A DNA stretch of 64,000 nt from JACCTU01 sp963809175 (GTDB lineage: Bacteria > Actinomycetota > Thermoleophilia > Gaiellales > Gaiellaceae), in the NCBI GenBank assembly GCA_963809175.1, contig CAWEIK010000003.1, positions 310,001 to 374,000 of the forward strand, read 5' to 3'. The position numbers and the translations under genes are program-made. Below the pieces are notes generated by a model, which saw nothing but the letters and a program-made list of their open reading frames with translations, was not told the DNA's origin and made no database searches. Position 1 is the stretch's first letter. Each line of letters starts with the position of its first letter. Positions 37,368 through 45,961 of the stretch are shown in pieces.

Positions 37368-38715
37368 GTCACCGGTCTCCGCCTTCGCCCACTCGCTCGG
37401 CCTCGACGCGTACCTCGTGGGAGGCGCCGTGCGCGACGAGCTGCTCGGGCGGCCGGCGAAGGATCAGGATTTCGTCGTCCCGGGCGTGGGCTACGAGGAG
37501 CTGCGCGAAGCACTCGCGCCGCACGGGCGGGTCGAGGACCTCGAGGTCGCGGGCCGGCGCGTCGGGCTGAGGCTCTACCCCGCCGACCAGGTGCTTCGGT
37601 CGATCGCACCGGCCGGGATCGAGTTCGCCCCGCCGCGCACCGAGCTCTCGACGGGGCCTGGCAGGCACGACTTCGAGATCGTCGCCTCGCCCGACATCTC
37701 GCTGGAGCAGGACATGGCGCGGCGCGACTTCACGATCAACGCGATCGCGAAGCGCCTCGAGACCGGCGAGCTCCTCGATCCGTTCCACGGGCAGCAAGAC
37801 CTCCGGGCACGTGTGCTTCGAACGGTCTCGCCCGACAGCTTCCGCGAGGACCCGCTGCGGCTCGTCCGCGGGCTCCGGTTCGTCTCCGAGCACGACCTCG
37901 ACCCGGACGAGCAGACGCTGGCGCAGATGCACGAGAACGCCGAGTCGGTGCGCCTCGTGTCGGCGGAGCGCGTGGGCGGAGGGCTGAGCGCAGACGGGAT
38001 GGGGGAGCTCTCGAAGCTGCTGCTCGGCGCGCATCCCGCCAAGGCGCTCCGGCTCGCACGCGACACGGGCGTGCTGGTGGCGCTCATCCCCGAGTACGCG
38101 CCCGCGATCGGCTTGGAGCTGGCGCACGAGCGGCAGCAGCTACCGCTCGACGAGCACCACTTCACGGTCGTCCAGGCCGCGGCCGACGACGGTGCGCCGC
38201 TGGCCGTTCGGCTCGCCGCGTTGCTCCACGACCTCGGCAAGGTCCGCGGCGACGGGCCCAAGCACTCGGAGGCAAGCGCGGAGATCGCCCGTGGCGTGCT
38301 CGGACGCCTGCGCTACCCGACTCGCATGCGGCGTCGCGTCACCGCGATCGTTGCGAACCACGACCATCCGGTCCCCGACACGGCACCGCTGACGGCGCGA
38401 CGAGCGCTTGCGAGGTACGGAGACGAGGTCGCCCTCGACATCGCCAGGCACAAGCTCGCGGACGTCCAGGCCAAGCGCGTACCCGACGAGGAGGTCGAGC
38501 TCATGCGGCGCTGGCTCTCCGCGCTCGAGAGTGCACGTGAGCAACCGCATCGGCTCTCCGACCTCGCGATCGACGGCGGCGACCTGATGACGCTCGGGCT
38601 CGCCGAGGGGCCGCGGATCGGCGAAGTGCTCGCGACGCTGCTCGAGCGGGTCGTCGAGGACCCCGCGCTGAACACCCGCGAGCGCCTGATCGAGGAAGCT
38701 CGGGGACTGCTGTGA
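37297..38715 (+). CDS. cca: CCA tRNA nucleotidyltransferase with HD domain
   Basis: Adds or repairs the 3' CCA of tRNAs. That is needed here, since the tRNA in this window does not encode CCA. Nucleotidyltransferase motifs: AYLVGGAVRDELLG, AKDQDFVV and MARRDFTINAIA, then the tRNA-binding region REDPLRLVRGLRFVSEHDL and an HD domain (ALLHDLGK, VANHDHP). The conserved domain begins about 37385 but no standard start lies there. The first in-frame start is GTG 37297, which overlaps ridA by 71 bp and adds an Arg-rich stretch. An indel or non-standard start is likely. Confidence 0.88.
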   Translation: MRPRKSRRSRWAPRSRSRWSRTSESPVSAFAHSLGLDAYLVGGAVRDELLGRPAKDQDFVVPGVGYEELREALAPHGRVEDLEVAGRRVGLRLYPADQVLRSIAPAGIEFAPPRTELSTGPGRHDFEIVASPDISLEQDMARRDFTINAIAKRLETGELLDPFHGQQDLRARVLRTVSPDSFREDPLRLVRGLRFVSEHDLDPDEQTLAQMHENAESVRLVSAERVGGGLSADGMGELSKLLLGAHPAKALRLARDTGVLVALIPEYAPAIGLELAHERQQLPLDEHHFTVVQAAADDGAPLAVRLAALLHDLGKVRGDGPKHSEASAEIARGVLGRLRYPTRMRRRVTAIVANHDHPVPDTAPLTARRALARYGDEVALDIARHKLADVQAKRVPDEEVELMRRWLSALESAREQPHRLSDLAIDGGDLMTLGLAEGPRIGEVLATLLERVVEDPALNTRERLIEEARGLL

Positions 38716-39413
38716 CGACGTTCCGTTGGGACTGCGGCCCGGCCTACGAGGTCGTGTTCTCGACGCGCGTCGGCGGGGTCAGCGAAGGGCCGTTCGCATC
38801 GCTGAACCTCGGCAAGCTGACGCTCGACCGCGAGGAACACGTCGAGGAGAACCGTCGACGGCTCTGCGCGGAGGTCGGCGCGGACGTCGCCAGGCTCGCG
38901 CTGAATCGCCAGCAGCACTCGGCCGTCGTCAACCGCGCGCAGGCGGGGAGCCGCGGGGAGCCGGGTGACGGGCTCTGGAGCGACGAGCCCGGCGTCCCGA
39001 TGCTGAAGCTCACGGCCGACTGCGTCCCGATCGCGCTCGCGCGCGCTGACCGCCCTGCGCTCGCCGTGCTCCACGCGGGCTGGCGTGGGCTGCTCGAGGG
39101 GATCGTCGCGGCGGGTGCGACCGCTCTGGGCGGCACGTTGCGTGCCGCGGTCGGGCCGGCGATCGGGCCGTGCTGCTACGAGGTCGGACCTGAGGTGGCC
39201 GAGCCGTTCCTCGAGCGCTTCGGCTCGGACGTCGTGACCGGCCGCAGGCTCGACCTCTGGACCGCGGCGGAGCGCGCGCTCGTCGACGCGGGCGTCACGA
39301 AGGTCGAGCGCTTCGACCTCTGCACGTCGTGCAACCCCGAGCTCTTCTTCTCGCACCGACGCGACGACGGCGTCACCGGACGTCAAGGTGTGATCGGCGT
39401 TGTTGCCGGCTGA
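38712..39413 (+). CDS. pgeF: Laccase-domain purine nucleoside phosphorylase (PgeF/YfiH family)
   Basis: 233 residues. STRVGGVSEGPFASLNLG, QQHSAVV, TADCVPIALA and AVLHAGWRGLLEGI are the family blocks, and their His/Cys residues form the zinc/copper site. AVGPAIGPCCYEV completes it. The family was first called multicopper polyphenol oxidase and later shown to act on adenosine/inosine and to edit peptidoglycan precursors in E. coli. It sits in the classic yggS-sepF-yggT-divIVA division neighbourhood. GTG overlaps the cca stop. Confidence 0.9.
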   Translation: MTTFRWDCGPAYEVVFSTRVGGVSEGPFASLNLGKLTLDREEHVEENRRRLCAEVGADVARLALNRQQHSAVVNRAQAGSRGEPGDGLWSDEPGVPMLKLTADCVPIALARADRPALAVLHAGWRGLLEGIVAAGATALGGTLRAAVGPAIGPCCYEVGPEVAEPFLERFGSDVVTGRRLDLWTAAERALVDAGVTKVERFDLCTSCNPELFFSHRRDDGVTGRQGVIGVVAG

Positions 39414-39993
39414 CGAGATCCGGCAGCGCTACGAGGCGATCCGCGTCGAAGCGGGCGACGCTGTCACCGTCGTCGCCGCGACGAAGTACGTCTCGCTTGA
39501 CGACCTGGGCGTTCTCGCGGAGGCGGGCATCGAGGTCGTGGGCGAGAACCGGGCGCAGGATCTCGAGGCGAAGCACGAACGGTACGGCGACGTGTTCCGC
39601 TGGCACTTCATCGGCCACCTGCAGAGCCGCAAGGCGAAGACGGTGAACGCGATCTGCGAGCTCTGCCACTCGCTCGACTCCGAGTCGGCCGCGCGGCGGC
39701 TGGAGATCCCCGCGCTCGTCGAGGTGAACCTCTCGGGCGAGCCGACGAAGTCGGGCGTCGAGCCGGAGGAGCTGGAGCGCTTCCTCGGCCTCTACCCGAA
39801 CGTGCGCGGCCTGATGACGATGCCGCCCGCGACGGAGGACGCCGAATCGTCGCGCCCGTACTTCCGCCGGCTCCGCGAGCTGGCCGAGGCGAACGCCCTG
39901 AACGAGCTCTCGATGGGCACGAGCCAGGACTGGCGCGTGGCCGTGGAGGAGGGCGCGACGCTGATCCGCGTCGGCTCAACGCTCTACCATTAG
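39400..39993 (+). CDS. PLP homeostasis protein YggS
   Basis: 197 residues, TTG start overlapping pgeF. The PLP Lys is in VVAATKYVS; VGENRAQDLEAKHE, WHFIGHLQSRKAKTV, LVEVNLSGEPTKSGV, RGLMTMPP and ELSMGTSQDW are the alanine-racemase-like barrel motifs. YggS binds and distributes PLP and has no proven catalytic role. A little short, mainly in the helical linker. Confidence 0.92.
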   Translation: MLPADEIRQRYEAIRVEAGDAVTVVAATKYVSLDDLGVLAEAGIEVVGENRAQDLEAKHERYGDVFRWHFIGHLQSRKAKTVNAICELCHSLDSESAARRLEIPALVEVNLSGEPTKSGVEPEELERFLGLYPNVRGLMTMPPATEDAESSRPYFRRLRELAEANALNELSMGTSQDWRVAVEEGATLIRVGSTLYH

Positions 39994-40000
39994 AGGCTCG

Positions 40001-40528
40001 ATGGCTTTCGCCGACATCTGGAACCGGACGCTCGTCTACTTCGGGATCGCCGAGGAGGACGACTGGGACGAGGACGGCTTCGTGACCGAGGAGGAGCTCG
40101 AGCGGACGTACTCCGACCGGCCCAACGTCCGCAGGCTCGCGCCGCGGCGGCGCCAGGAGCAGCTCGACGACTGGACCGACTCCGGCGAGCAGCCGGCCGC
40201 CGCCACGCCGATGCGGCCCAGGCTCCGCGCCGCAGACGGCCCGGGCTCGGTGCGCATGCACCTCGTGATCCCGCGGAGCTTCAACGACGCGCAGCAGATC
40301 GCCGACCGCTTCAAGCAGGACATCCCGGTGATCCTGAACCTCCAGAGCTCCGACCAGGAGCTCTCGAAGCGACTGATCGACTTCGCCAGCGGGCTGACGT
40401 ACGCGCTCGACGGCGGGATGCAGCGGGTCGCCGACAAGGTCTTCCTGCTCACGCCGCGGAACGTCGAGGTCTCGGCGGAGGAGCGCGCCCGCCTGCTCGA
40501 GCGCGGCGGCTTCTTCAACCAGGCCTAG
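40001..40528 (+). CDS. sepF: Cell division protein SepF
   Basis: 175 residues. The N-terminal amphipathic helix (FADIWNRTLVYFGIAEED) would bind the membrane, a disordered Arg/Pro linker follows, and the C-terminal domain (MHLVIPRSFNDAQQIADRFK, PVILNLQSSDQELSKRLIDF) polymerises and binds FtsZ. Actinobacteria lack FtsA, so SepF is the FtsZ anchor. ATG 7 bp after yggS. Confidence 0.93.
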   Translation: MAFADIWNRTLVYFGIAEEDDWDEDGFVTEEELERTYSDRPNVRRLAPRRRQEQLDDWTDSGEQPAAATPMRPRLRAADGPGSVRMHLVIPRSFNDAQQIADRFKQDIPVILNLQSSDQELSKRLIDFASGLTYALDGGMQRVADKVFLLTPRNVEVSAEERARLLERGGFFNQA

Positions 40529-40561
40529 GAAAGTCGCGCCCGGCGGCGAATCCTGGCCGCG

Positions 40562-40870
40562 ATGGGCGACACTGCCAACTTGATGCTGCTCTTCGACGCC
40601 GTCGGCACGATCCAAAACTTCCTGGACGTCTTCATCGGGGTCTACATCCTCGTGATCCTGCTCTACATCATCACGAGCTGGATCAGGCTGCCGTACTCGC
40701 CGACCCTCAACCGGATCCAGCGGTTTCTGTACGACGTCTGCGACCCGTACCTGCGCCTCTTTCGGCGCGTCATACCGCCCCTCGGACCGCTCGATCTCTC
40801 ACCGATGCTCGCGGTCATTTCGCTGCTGATCTTCCAGCAGATCCTGAACGCGATCCTCGACCGATTCTAA
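40562..40870 (+). CDS. YggT-family membrane protein
   Basis: 102 residues, two TM segments (FIGVYILVILLYIITSW and SPMLAVISLLIFQQILNAIL) separated by the conserved NRIQRFLYDVCDPYLRLFRR and IPPLGPLDLSP loop. The family stands between sepF and divIVA in many Gram-positives and is linked to osmotic stress and envelope function. Confidence 0.9.
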   Translation: MGDTANLMLLFDAVGTIQNFLDVFIGVYILVILLYIITSWIRLPYSPTLNRIQRFLYDVCDPYLRLFRRVIPPLGPLDLSPMLAVISLLIFQQILNAILDRF

Positions 40871-40879
40871 GGAGCGCAC

Positions 40880-41320
40880 ATGGGACTTTCGCCAGTCGAG
40901 ATCAAGCACATTCGGATTGAGCGCGCGTTGTTCGGCTACAAGCGCACGTTCGTCGACGCGACGCTCGAAGAGATCGCCGAGAGCTACGAGGACGTCTGGC
41001 GCGACCGGGCCGACCTCGGAGACAAGGTCGAGCACCTGGAGCGCGAGCTCGTTCGCTTCCGCGAGCTCGAGGCGCTGCTTCGCACGACGCTCGTCTCCGC
41101 CGAGCGCGCGTCGCAAGAGCTGAAGGAGCAGGCGCGCAAGGAGTCCGAGCTCCTGCTGACGGAAGCGCACGCCGAGGCCCGCGCGGTGACGCGCCGCGCA
41201 CACGCCGAGCGCGAGCACCTGGCCACCGAGGCACGACGGATCCGCTCGCTGCTCCGCTCCGCGCTCGACGCTCTCGCCGTCGAGGACGCCGAGCCGACCG
41301 AGGAGCGCGAGGCCGCCTAG
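40880..41320 (+). CDS. divIVA: DivIVA-family coiled-coil protein
   Basis: 146 residues. The N-terminal lipid-binding motif (MGLSPVEIKHIRIERALFGY, then KRTFVDATLEEIAESYEDVW) leads into a long coiled coil to about residue 125 and an acidic tail (EDAEPTEEREAA). It is shorter than Wag31 and lacks its long second coil. It marks poles or septa by sensing membrane curvature. Good ribosome site (AAGGAG) upstream. Confidence 0.85.
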   Translation: MGLSPVEIKHIRIERALFGYKRTFVDATLEEIAESYEDVWRDRADLGDKVEHLERELVRFRELEALLRTTLVSAERASQELKEQARKESELLLTEAHAEARAVTRRAHAEREHLATEARRIRSLLRSALDALAVEDAEPTEEREAA

Positions 41321-41421
41321 TCCTCGGAGTGCGGCCTCGGGCGTGACAAGATTGTGGGGGTGGACGGCCTCGGGGCCGTCGAGACGGAGGCGCGCCTGGC
41401 CTCGGTGAAGAGAAAGGACGC

Positions 41422-41778
41422 ATGAGCTCGATCGACACGAACCGCTTCCGTGACGCGCTGCTCACCGAGCGGAAGCGCATCGAAGCCGCACTGGAGAACC
41501 TGCGGAACGAGAACCCCGGCACCGTCGAGGAAGAGACCGGCGAGGAGTCGTCGGATCAACACCTCGCCGACACCGCGACGGCGATGCACGACCGCGAGCT
41601 CGACTACGGGCTCACCGAGAACGAGGAGGACCTGCTGAAGTCGATCGACGCCGCCCTGCAGCGGATCGAGGACGGCACGTACGGCATCTGCACGAACTGC
41701 GGCAAGCCGATCGGCGAAGAGCGCCTCGAGGCGCTGCCGTGGGCCGACCTCTGCATCGACTGCGCGAACCTTCGATGA
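41422..41778 (+). CDS. TraR/DksA-type C4 zinc-finger protein
   Basis: 118 residues. A coiled-coil N-terminal half (ALLTERKRIEAALENLRNE) is followed by SSDQHLADTATAMHDRELDY and a C-terminal C4 zinc finger (CTNCGKPIGEERLEALPWADLC has the first three Cys; CIDC completes it). DksA relatives bind the RNA polymerase secondary channel; actinobacterial versions are often called RNA polymerase-binding proteins. Its stop overlaps the lspA ATG. Confidence 0.88.
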   Translation: MSSIDTNRFRDALLTERKRIEAALENLRNENPGTVEEETGEESSDQHLADTATAMHDRELDYGLTENEEDLLKSIDAALQRIEDGTYGICTNCGKPIGEERLEALPWADLCIDCANLR

Positions 41779-42338
41779 GCGCCCCTGCCCCGAGACCTCC
41801 GGTCGACGTGCGGGTCGGCTCGGCGACGGATGGGCTCGCGCCCGTGTCGATTGCGGAACGATCGGTTGCCGCCGGCCCGCACGAGTGGGTCGGGCTCGGG
41901 GCGGTCGCTGGGGCCGCCGTCGTCGCCGACCAGGTCACGAAGCGGATCGTCGCCGGGACGCTCGACCTCGGCGAGTCGCGCCACGTCGCCGGGCCGCTCG
42001 ACCTCCACCACGTGCAGAACTCCGGGATCGCGTTCGGGCTCTTCCCCGACGCGACGACGATCGTGATCGCGCTGACGGCGATGGTGATCGCGTGGCTCCT
42101 CGTCGTCTTCGCACGATCGGGTGCGCGCCACCCCGTGATGCCCGTCGGGCTCGGGCTCGTCGTCGGCGGCAGCGTTTCGAACCTCGCCGACCGCGTGCGG
42201 CTCGGGCACGTCACGGACTTCCTCGACCTCGAATTCTGGCCGGCGTTCAACCTCGCCGACACCTTCATCGTCGTCGGTGTCGCCCTCTTGCTGGGCGCCG
42301 CGCTGATCTCCGATCGCCCGCATTCGCGTCACCGCTGA
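41775..42338 (+). CDS. lspA: Signal peptidase II
   Basis: Aspartic membrane protease that removes the signal peptide of prolipoproteins. 187 residues, four predicted TM helices. Motifs: VVADQVTKRIV, HHVQNSGIAFGLF, the first catalytic Asp in GGSVSNLADRVRLGHVTDFLD and the second in FNLADTFIVVG. An N-terminal extension of about 35 polar residues precedes TM1. ATG overlaps the preceding TGA. Confidence 0.93.
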   Translation: MSAPAPRPPVDVRVGSATDGLAPVSIAERSVAAGPHEWVGLGAVAGAAVVADQVTKRIVAGTLDLGESRHVAGPLDLHHVQNSGIAFGLFPDATTIVIALTAMVIAWLLVVFARSGARHPVMPVGLGLVVGGSVSNLADRVRLGHVTDFLDLEFWPAFNLADTFIVVGVALLLGAALISDRPHSRHR

Positions 42339-43217
42339 CGCCGCCGGCGAGCGGCTCGACCGATTCCTCGCGTCACTCGAGGAGCTCGGCTCGCGCGCGG
42401 ACGCGGAGCGGCTGCTGAGCGAGCGCGGAGCCGTCACGGTCGACGGCGAGCGCCGGCCGAAGAGCTACCGCGTCCAGGAAGGCGAGGAGGTGGCCTTCGA
42501 GGTGCCCGAGCGAGCGGTGGCGGTGGTCGCGGCGGCTCCGGTCGAGGAGGCGCCGCCGCTCCGCATCGCGTACCAGGACGAGCACCTGCTCGTCGTCGAC
42601 AAGCCTGCGGGTCTCGTCGTCCACCCGGGTGCCGGCCACGCCGCCGGCACGCTGGCGGACGCGCTGATCGGCCACGGCGCGGCCGGGGGAGAGGCGGGCC
42701 GGCTCGGGATCGTGCACCGGCTGGACCGGGACACGTCCGGGCTGCTCGTCGTGGCACGGTCGGACGAGGCGTTCGAGAAGCTGCAGGAGCTCGTTCGAGC
42801 CCGCGCGCTCGAGCGTGAGTACCTCGCGCTGGTTCGCGGGAAGCCGCGTTCGCGTTCCGGGCGGATCGAAGCGCCGATCGGGCGTGACCGGCGCGATGCG
42901 ACGCGCCAGTCGCTCGACACCGAGACGCCGCGCGAGGCGGTCACGCACTTCGAGCTCGAGGAGCGGCTACCGCGTCACGCGTTGCTTCGCGTGCGGCTCG
43001 AGACGGGGAGGATGCACCAGATCCGCGTCCACCTCGCGGCGATCAACCTGCCGGTGGCGGGCGACTCGGTCTACGGAGTCGGCGGCGAGCTCGGGCTCGA
43101 GCGGCAGTTCCTGCACGCGGCGCGGCTCGCGTTCGACCATCCGATCACGGGCGAGCGGGTCGAGACGACGTCGCGCTGCCCCCGGATCTCGCGGCAGCAC
43201 TCACGCGCGCGCGTTAG
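42310..43217 (+). CDS. rluD: RluD-type 23S rRNA pseudouridine synthase, one frameshift, no clear start
   Basis: About 300 residues. An N-terminal S4 RNA-binding domain (ERLDRFLASLEELGSRADAE, KSYRVQEGEEVAFEVPE) precedes the pseudouridine synthase domain with catalytic Asp in IVHRLDRDTSGLLVVARS and GRMHQIRVHLAAINLPVAGD. The frame opens after a stop at 42304 yet holds no ATG, GTG or TTG before the S4 domain; only ATC/ATT codons are available, so a base error is likely. Near 43175 a frame change gives LPPDLAAALTRAR and a stop at 43217, touching the convergent cyclase gene. GTG 42490 would drop the S4 domain. Confidence 0.85.
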
Positions 43218-44158
43218 CCGGACGTCTTCGCGCGCTTCGCTTCGTAGAGCCGTTCGTCGGCGAGGCGGAAGAGCGCGTCCGAGGTGACCGCGTCGTGCGG
43301 GTACGAGGCGAGCCCCGCGCTGAGCGCGAACCCTTCCGGCAGCCTCCCCGAGGCGGCCTCCTCGTCGACGAGGTCGTGCAGCCGGGCGAGGAACCGCCCG
43401 CCCGTCTCGAGGTCGCTCTCGATCAGGCAGACCGCGAACTCGTCCCCGCCCATGCGGCCCGCGAGGTCCGACCCGCGAAGCGACTCGGTGAGCAGCGCGG
43501 CCACGCGGCGCAGCACCCGGTCGCCCTCCGGGTGCCCGAACTCGTCGTTGATCGACTTGAACGCGTCGACGTCGACGTAGACCAGGGTCAGGCCGCGCTC
43601 GTAGCGGCGCGCGCGTTCGAGCTCCTCCTCGACCCCGACGCCGAAGGCCGCGTGGTTCAGGAGCTCGGTGAGGGGATCCCGCCGCGCCTGGTCGGCGAGC
43701 TCCGCGGTCGCGCGGTCGAAGTAGGCCACGACGCACTCGGCGATGAGCAGGTCGAGGCTGTCGTTCAGGCGCCGCTCGGCCTCCAGGACCTCGCTGCCCG
43801 TGAGGTCGGGTGCCCGCGAGGAGACGAACCGCCAGAGCACCCGCCGCAGGACCAGCAGCTCGGTGACGATCTCCCGCGGCGCGAACCCGAGGGACTCCCG
43901 CTCCCGCGCGTGGTCGCGGACGAGCCCGGCCAGCGGCCCGCCTCGGCGCATCCGGCCGGGCTGGGGCTCCGCCAGCTCCTTCGAGAGCTCGACGATGAAG
44001 GTCGGCATGTCCCCGAGCTGTCCGACCTGGCCGAGCCGCTGGAGCGAGGGGACGGCGTCCTCCCGAAGTCCCTCGTCGACGACCTCGACGGCCAGCTCCC
44101 AGGCGGCCTTCCTGATCTCCTCCGCGAGGGCGCTCAGCGGCTCCGAGACCCCAGGCAT
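43214..44158 (-). CDS. GGDEF diguanylate cyclase
   Basis: Makes c-di-GMP from two GTP. 314 residues. The N-terminal ~150 residues are a helical sensor region (FIVELSKELAEPQPGRM and LGFAPREIVTELLVLRRVLW), similar in style to RsbR-type N-domains. The GGDEF domain follows: RRDPLTELLNHAAF, LVYVDVDAFKSINDEFGHPEGD and an intact GRMGGDEFAVCL. RGSD sits five residues before GGDEF, i.e. an RxxD inhibitory site for product feedback. No TM segments. It may feed the c-di-GMP-binding RsiG-like protein encoded at 60.2 kb. Confidence 0.92.
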   Translation of the reverse strand: MPGVSEPLSALAEEIRKAAWELAVEVVDEGLREDAVPSLQRLGQVGQLGDMPTFIVELSKELAEPQPGRMRRGGPLAGLVRDHARERESLGFAPREIVTELLVLRRVLWRFVSSRAPDLTGSEVLEAERRLNDSLDLLIAECVVAYFDRATAELADQARRDPLTELLNHAAFGVGVEEELERARRYERGLTLVYVDVDAFKSINDEFGHPEGDRVLRRVAALLTESLRGSDLAGRMGGDEFAVCLIESDLETGGRFLARLHDLVDEEAASGRLPEGFALSAGLASYPHDAVTSDALFRLADERLYEAKRAKTSG

Positions 44159-44327
44159 GTGGCCAGGATACGGCCGATTCGAGCCGCTCCCGCTACCATG
44201 GCGGCTCCACTCCTTCGACCCGGCGGGGCGACTCGGGTGGCGGTGCCGGGACGACGGATCCCCCGGTTCCAGCCGAGCCCGCCGGACGCTGTAGACAACG
44301 AAACCGGGAAAGAGAGGCTAGGCCACC

Positions 44328-45161
44328 ATGTCCGTCGTCAGCATGCGAGAGCTCCTCGAGGCCGGGGTCCACTTCGGCCACCAGACGAGGCGCTGGAACC
44401 CCAAGATGCGCCGCTTCATCTTCACGGAGCGCGGAGGCATCTACATCATCGACCTCCAGCAGACACAACAGCTGCTCGAGGAGGCGTACGACTTCGCGAA
44501 GAACATCGCGACCCGAAACGGGACGGTGCTCTTCGTCGGCACGAAGAAGCAGGCGCAGGACGCCGTGGAGAACCAGGCGACGCGCGTCGGGATGCCCTAC
44601 GTCAACCACCGCTGGCTCGGCGGGCTGCTCACGAACTGGCGCACGATCCACAGCCGGATCGACCGGCTCCACGAGCTCCGCAGGCTCCAGGCGGAGGGGC
44701 AGCTGGAGCTGCTCCCGTCGAAGGAGCGGATCGAGCTGCTGGGCCAGCTCGAGAAGCTCGACGCGAACCTCGGCGGCGTCGCCGACATGAAGCGCCACCC
44801 CGACGCCGTGTTCATCCTCGACCTGAAGAAGGAGCAGCTCGGCGTCGCCGAGGCGCGCCGGCTGAACATCCCGGTGATCGCGCTCGTCGACACGAACTGC
44901 GATCCCGACGAGGCCGACTTCGTCATCCCCGGCAACGACGACGCGATCCGCTCCTGCGAGCTGGTTGCGCGCGTGATCGCCGACGGGATCGAGGCGGGTC
45001 GCGCCGGCATCACCGAGAAGGAGATCGCCCGCGCGCAGGCGACCGTCGTCGAGCCGGCCGCCGAGGCAGCGCCCGAGGCGGAGCCCGAGACCGTGCCGGA
45101 GGGCGACGACGAGCAGGTCGCGCAGAACGAAGAGCCGGTCGCCGAAGAGGTGACCACGTGA
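44328..45161 (+). CDS. rpsB: 30S ribosomal protein S2
   Basis: 277 residues. MRELLEAGVHFGHQTRRWNPKM, GGIYIIDLQQT, VLFVGTKKQAQDAV, YVNHRWLGGLLTNW and IPVIALVDTNCDPD are universal S2 blocks. The C-terminal ~45 residues are a Glu/Pro/Ala-rich acidic tail, common in actinobacterial S2. It heads the rpsB-tsf-pyrH-frr operon; 169 bp precede it with no obvious promoter consensus. Confidence 0.97.
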   Translation: MSVVSMRELLEAGVHFGHQTRRWNPKMRRFIFTERGGIYIIDLQQTQQLLEEAYDFAKNIATRNGTVLFVGTKKQAQDAVENQATRVGMPYVNHRWLGGLLTNWRTIHSRIDRLHELRRLQAEGQLELLPSKERIELLGQLEKLDANLGGVADMKRHPDAVFILDLKKEQLGVAEARRLNIPVIALVDTNCDPDEADFVIPGNDDAIRSCELVARVIADGIEAGRAGITEKEIARAQATVVEPAAEAAPEAEPETVPEGDDEQVAQNEEPVAEEVTT

Positions 45162-45961
45162 CCGCGATCTCGGCCACGCTCGTCAAGGAGCTCCGCGAGA
45201 TGACCGGTGCCGGGATCATGGACGCGAAGCGCGCGCTCCAGGACACCGGCGGCGACATCGACGCCGCGAAGACGCTCCTCCGCGAGAAGGGGATGGCCTC
45301 GGCCGACAAGCGAGCGGGGAGGGCGACCACGGAGGGCAAGGTCGGCTACCGGATCCACGAGGACGGCAGCCGCGGCACGATCGTCGGCATCGGCTGCGAG
45401 ACCGAGCCGGTCTCGAACAACGACGCGTTCATGGCGTTCGCGAAGCAGGTGCTCGACCTGATCGACGAAGAAGGGGTCGGCGCGGAGACGAAGCTCGAGG
45501 AAGAGCGCAAGGAGCTCACCGCGAAGCTCGGCGAGAACATCCAGATCGTCTCGCCCGCGCGCTTCGAGCGGATCGACACCGGGACGCTCGAGGGCTACGC
45601 GCACCCGCCGGCGAACAAGCTGGGCGTGCTCGTGCAGCTCCGCGGCGGCTCTCCGGAGCTTGCCCGCAAGGTCGCGATGCACATCGCGGCCTCGGCGCCG
45701 CAGTACATCGCGCGCGAGGACGTGCCGGAGGAGCTGGTGACCGCCGAGCGCGAGATCTACCTCGCCTCCGACGAGGTCCAGTCGAAGCCGGAGCAAGCGC
45801 GTGAGAAGATCGTCGAAGGGATGGTCAACAAGCGCTTCTTCGCCGCGCAGGTCCTGACCGAGCAGCCGTGGATCCACGACACGGCGCAGACGGTCGGCAA
45901 GGCGCTCGAGGCCGAGGGCGCCCAGGTGGCCGAGTTCGAGCGGATCTCGCTCTCGGGTTGA
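45158..45961 (+). CDS. tsf: Elongation factor Ts
   Basis: Nucleotide-exchange factor for EF-Tu. 267 residues, intact. The N-terminal UBA-like domain (LVKELREMTGAGIMDAKRAL) and the core GIGCETEPVSNNDAFMAFAK carry the EF-Tu contact; AMHIAASAPQYI completes the subdomains. GTG overlaps the rpsB stop (GTGA). Confidence 0.97.
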   Translation: MTAISATLVKELREMTGAGIMDAKRALQDTGGDIDAAKTLLREKGMASADKRAGRATTEGKVGYRIHEDGSRGTIVGIGCETEPVSNNDAFMAFAKQVLDLIDEEGVGAETKLEEERKELTAKLGENIQIVSPARFERIDTGTLEGYAHPPANKLGVLVQLRGGSPELARKVAMHIAASAPQYIAREDVPEELVTAEREIYLASDEVQSKPEQAREKIVEGMVNKRFFAAQVLTEQPWIHDTAQTVGKALEAEGAQVAEFERISLSG

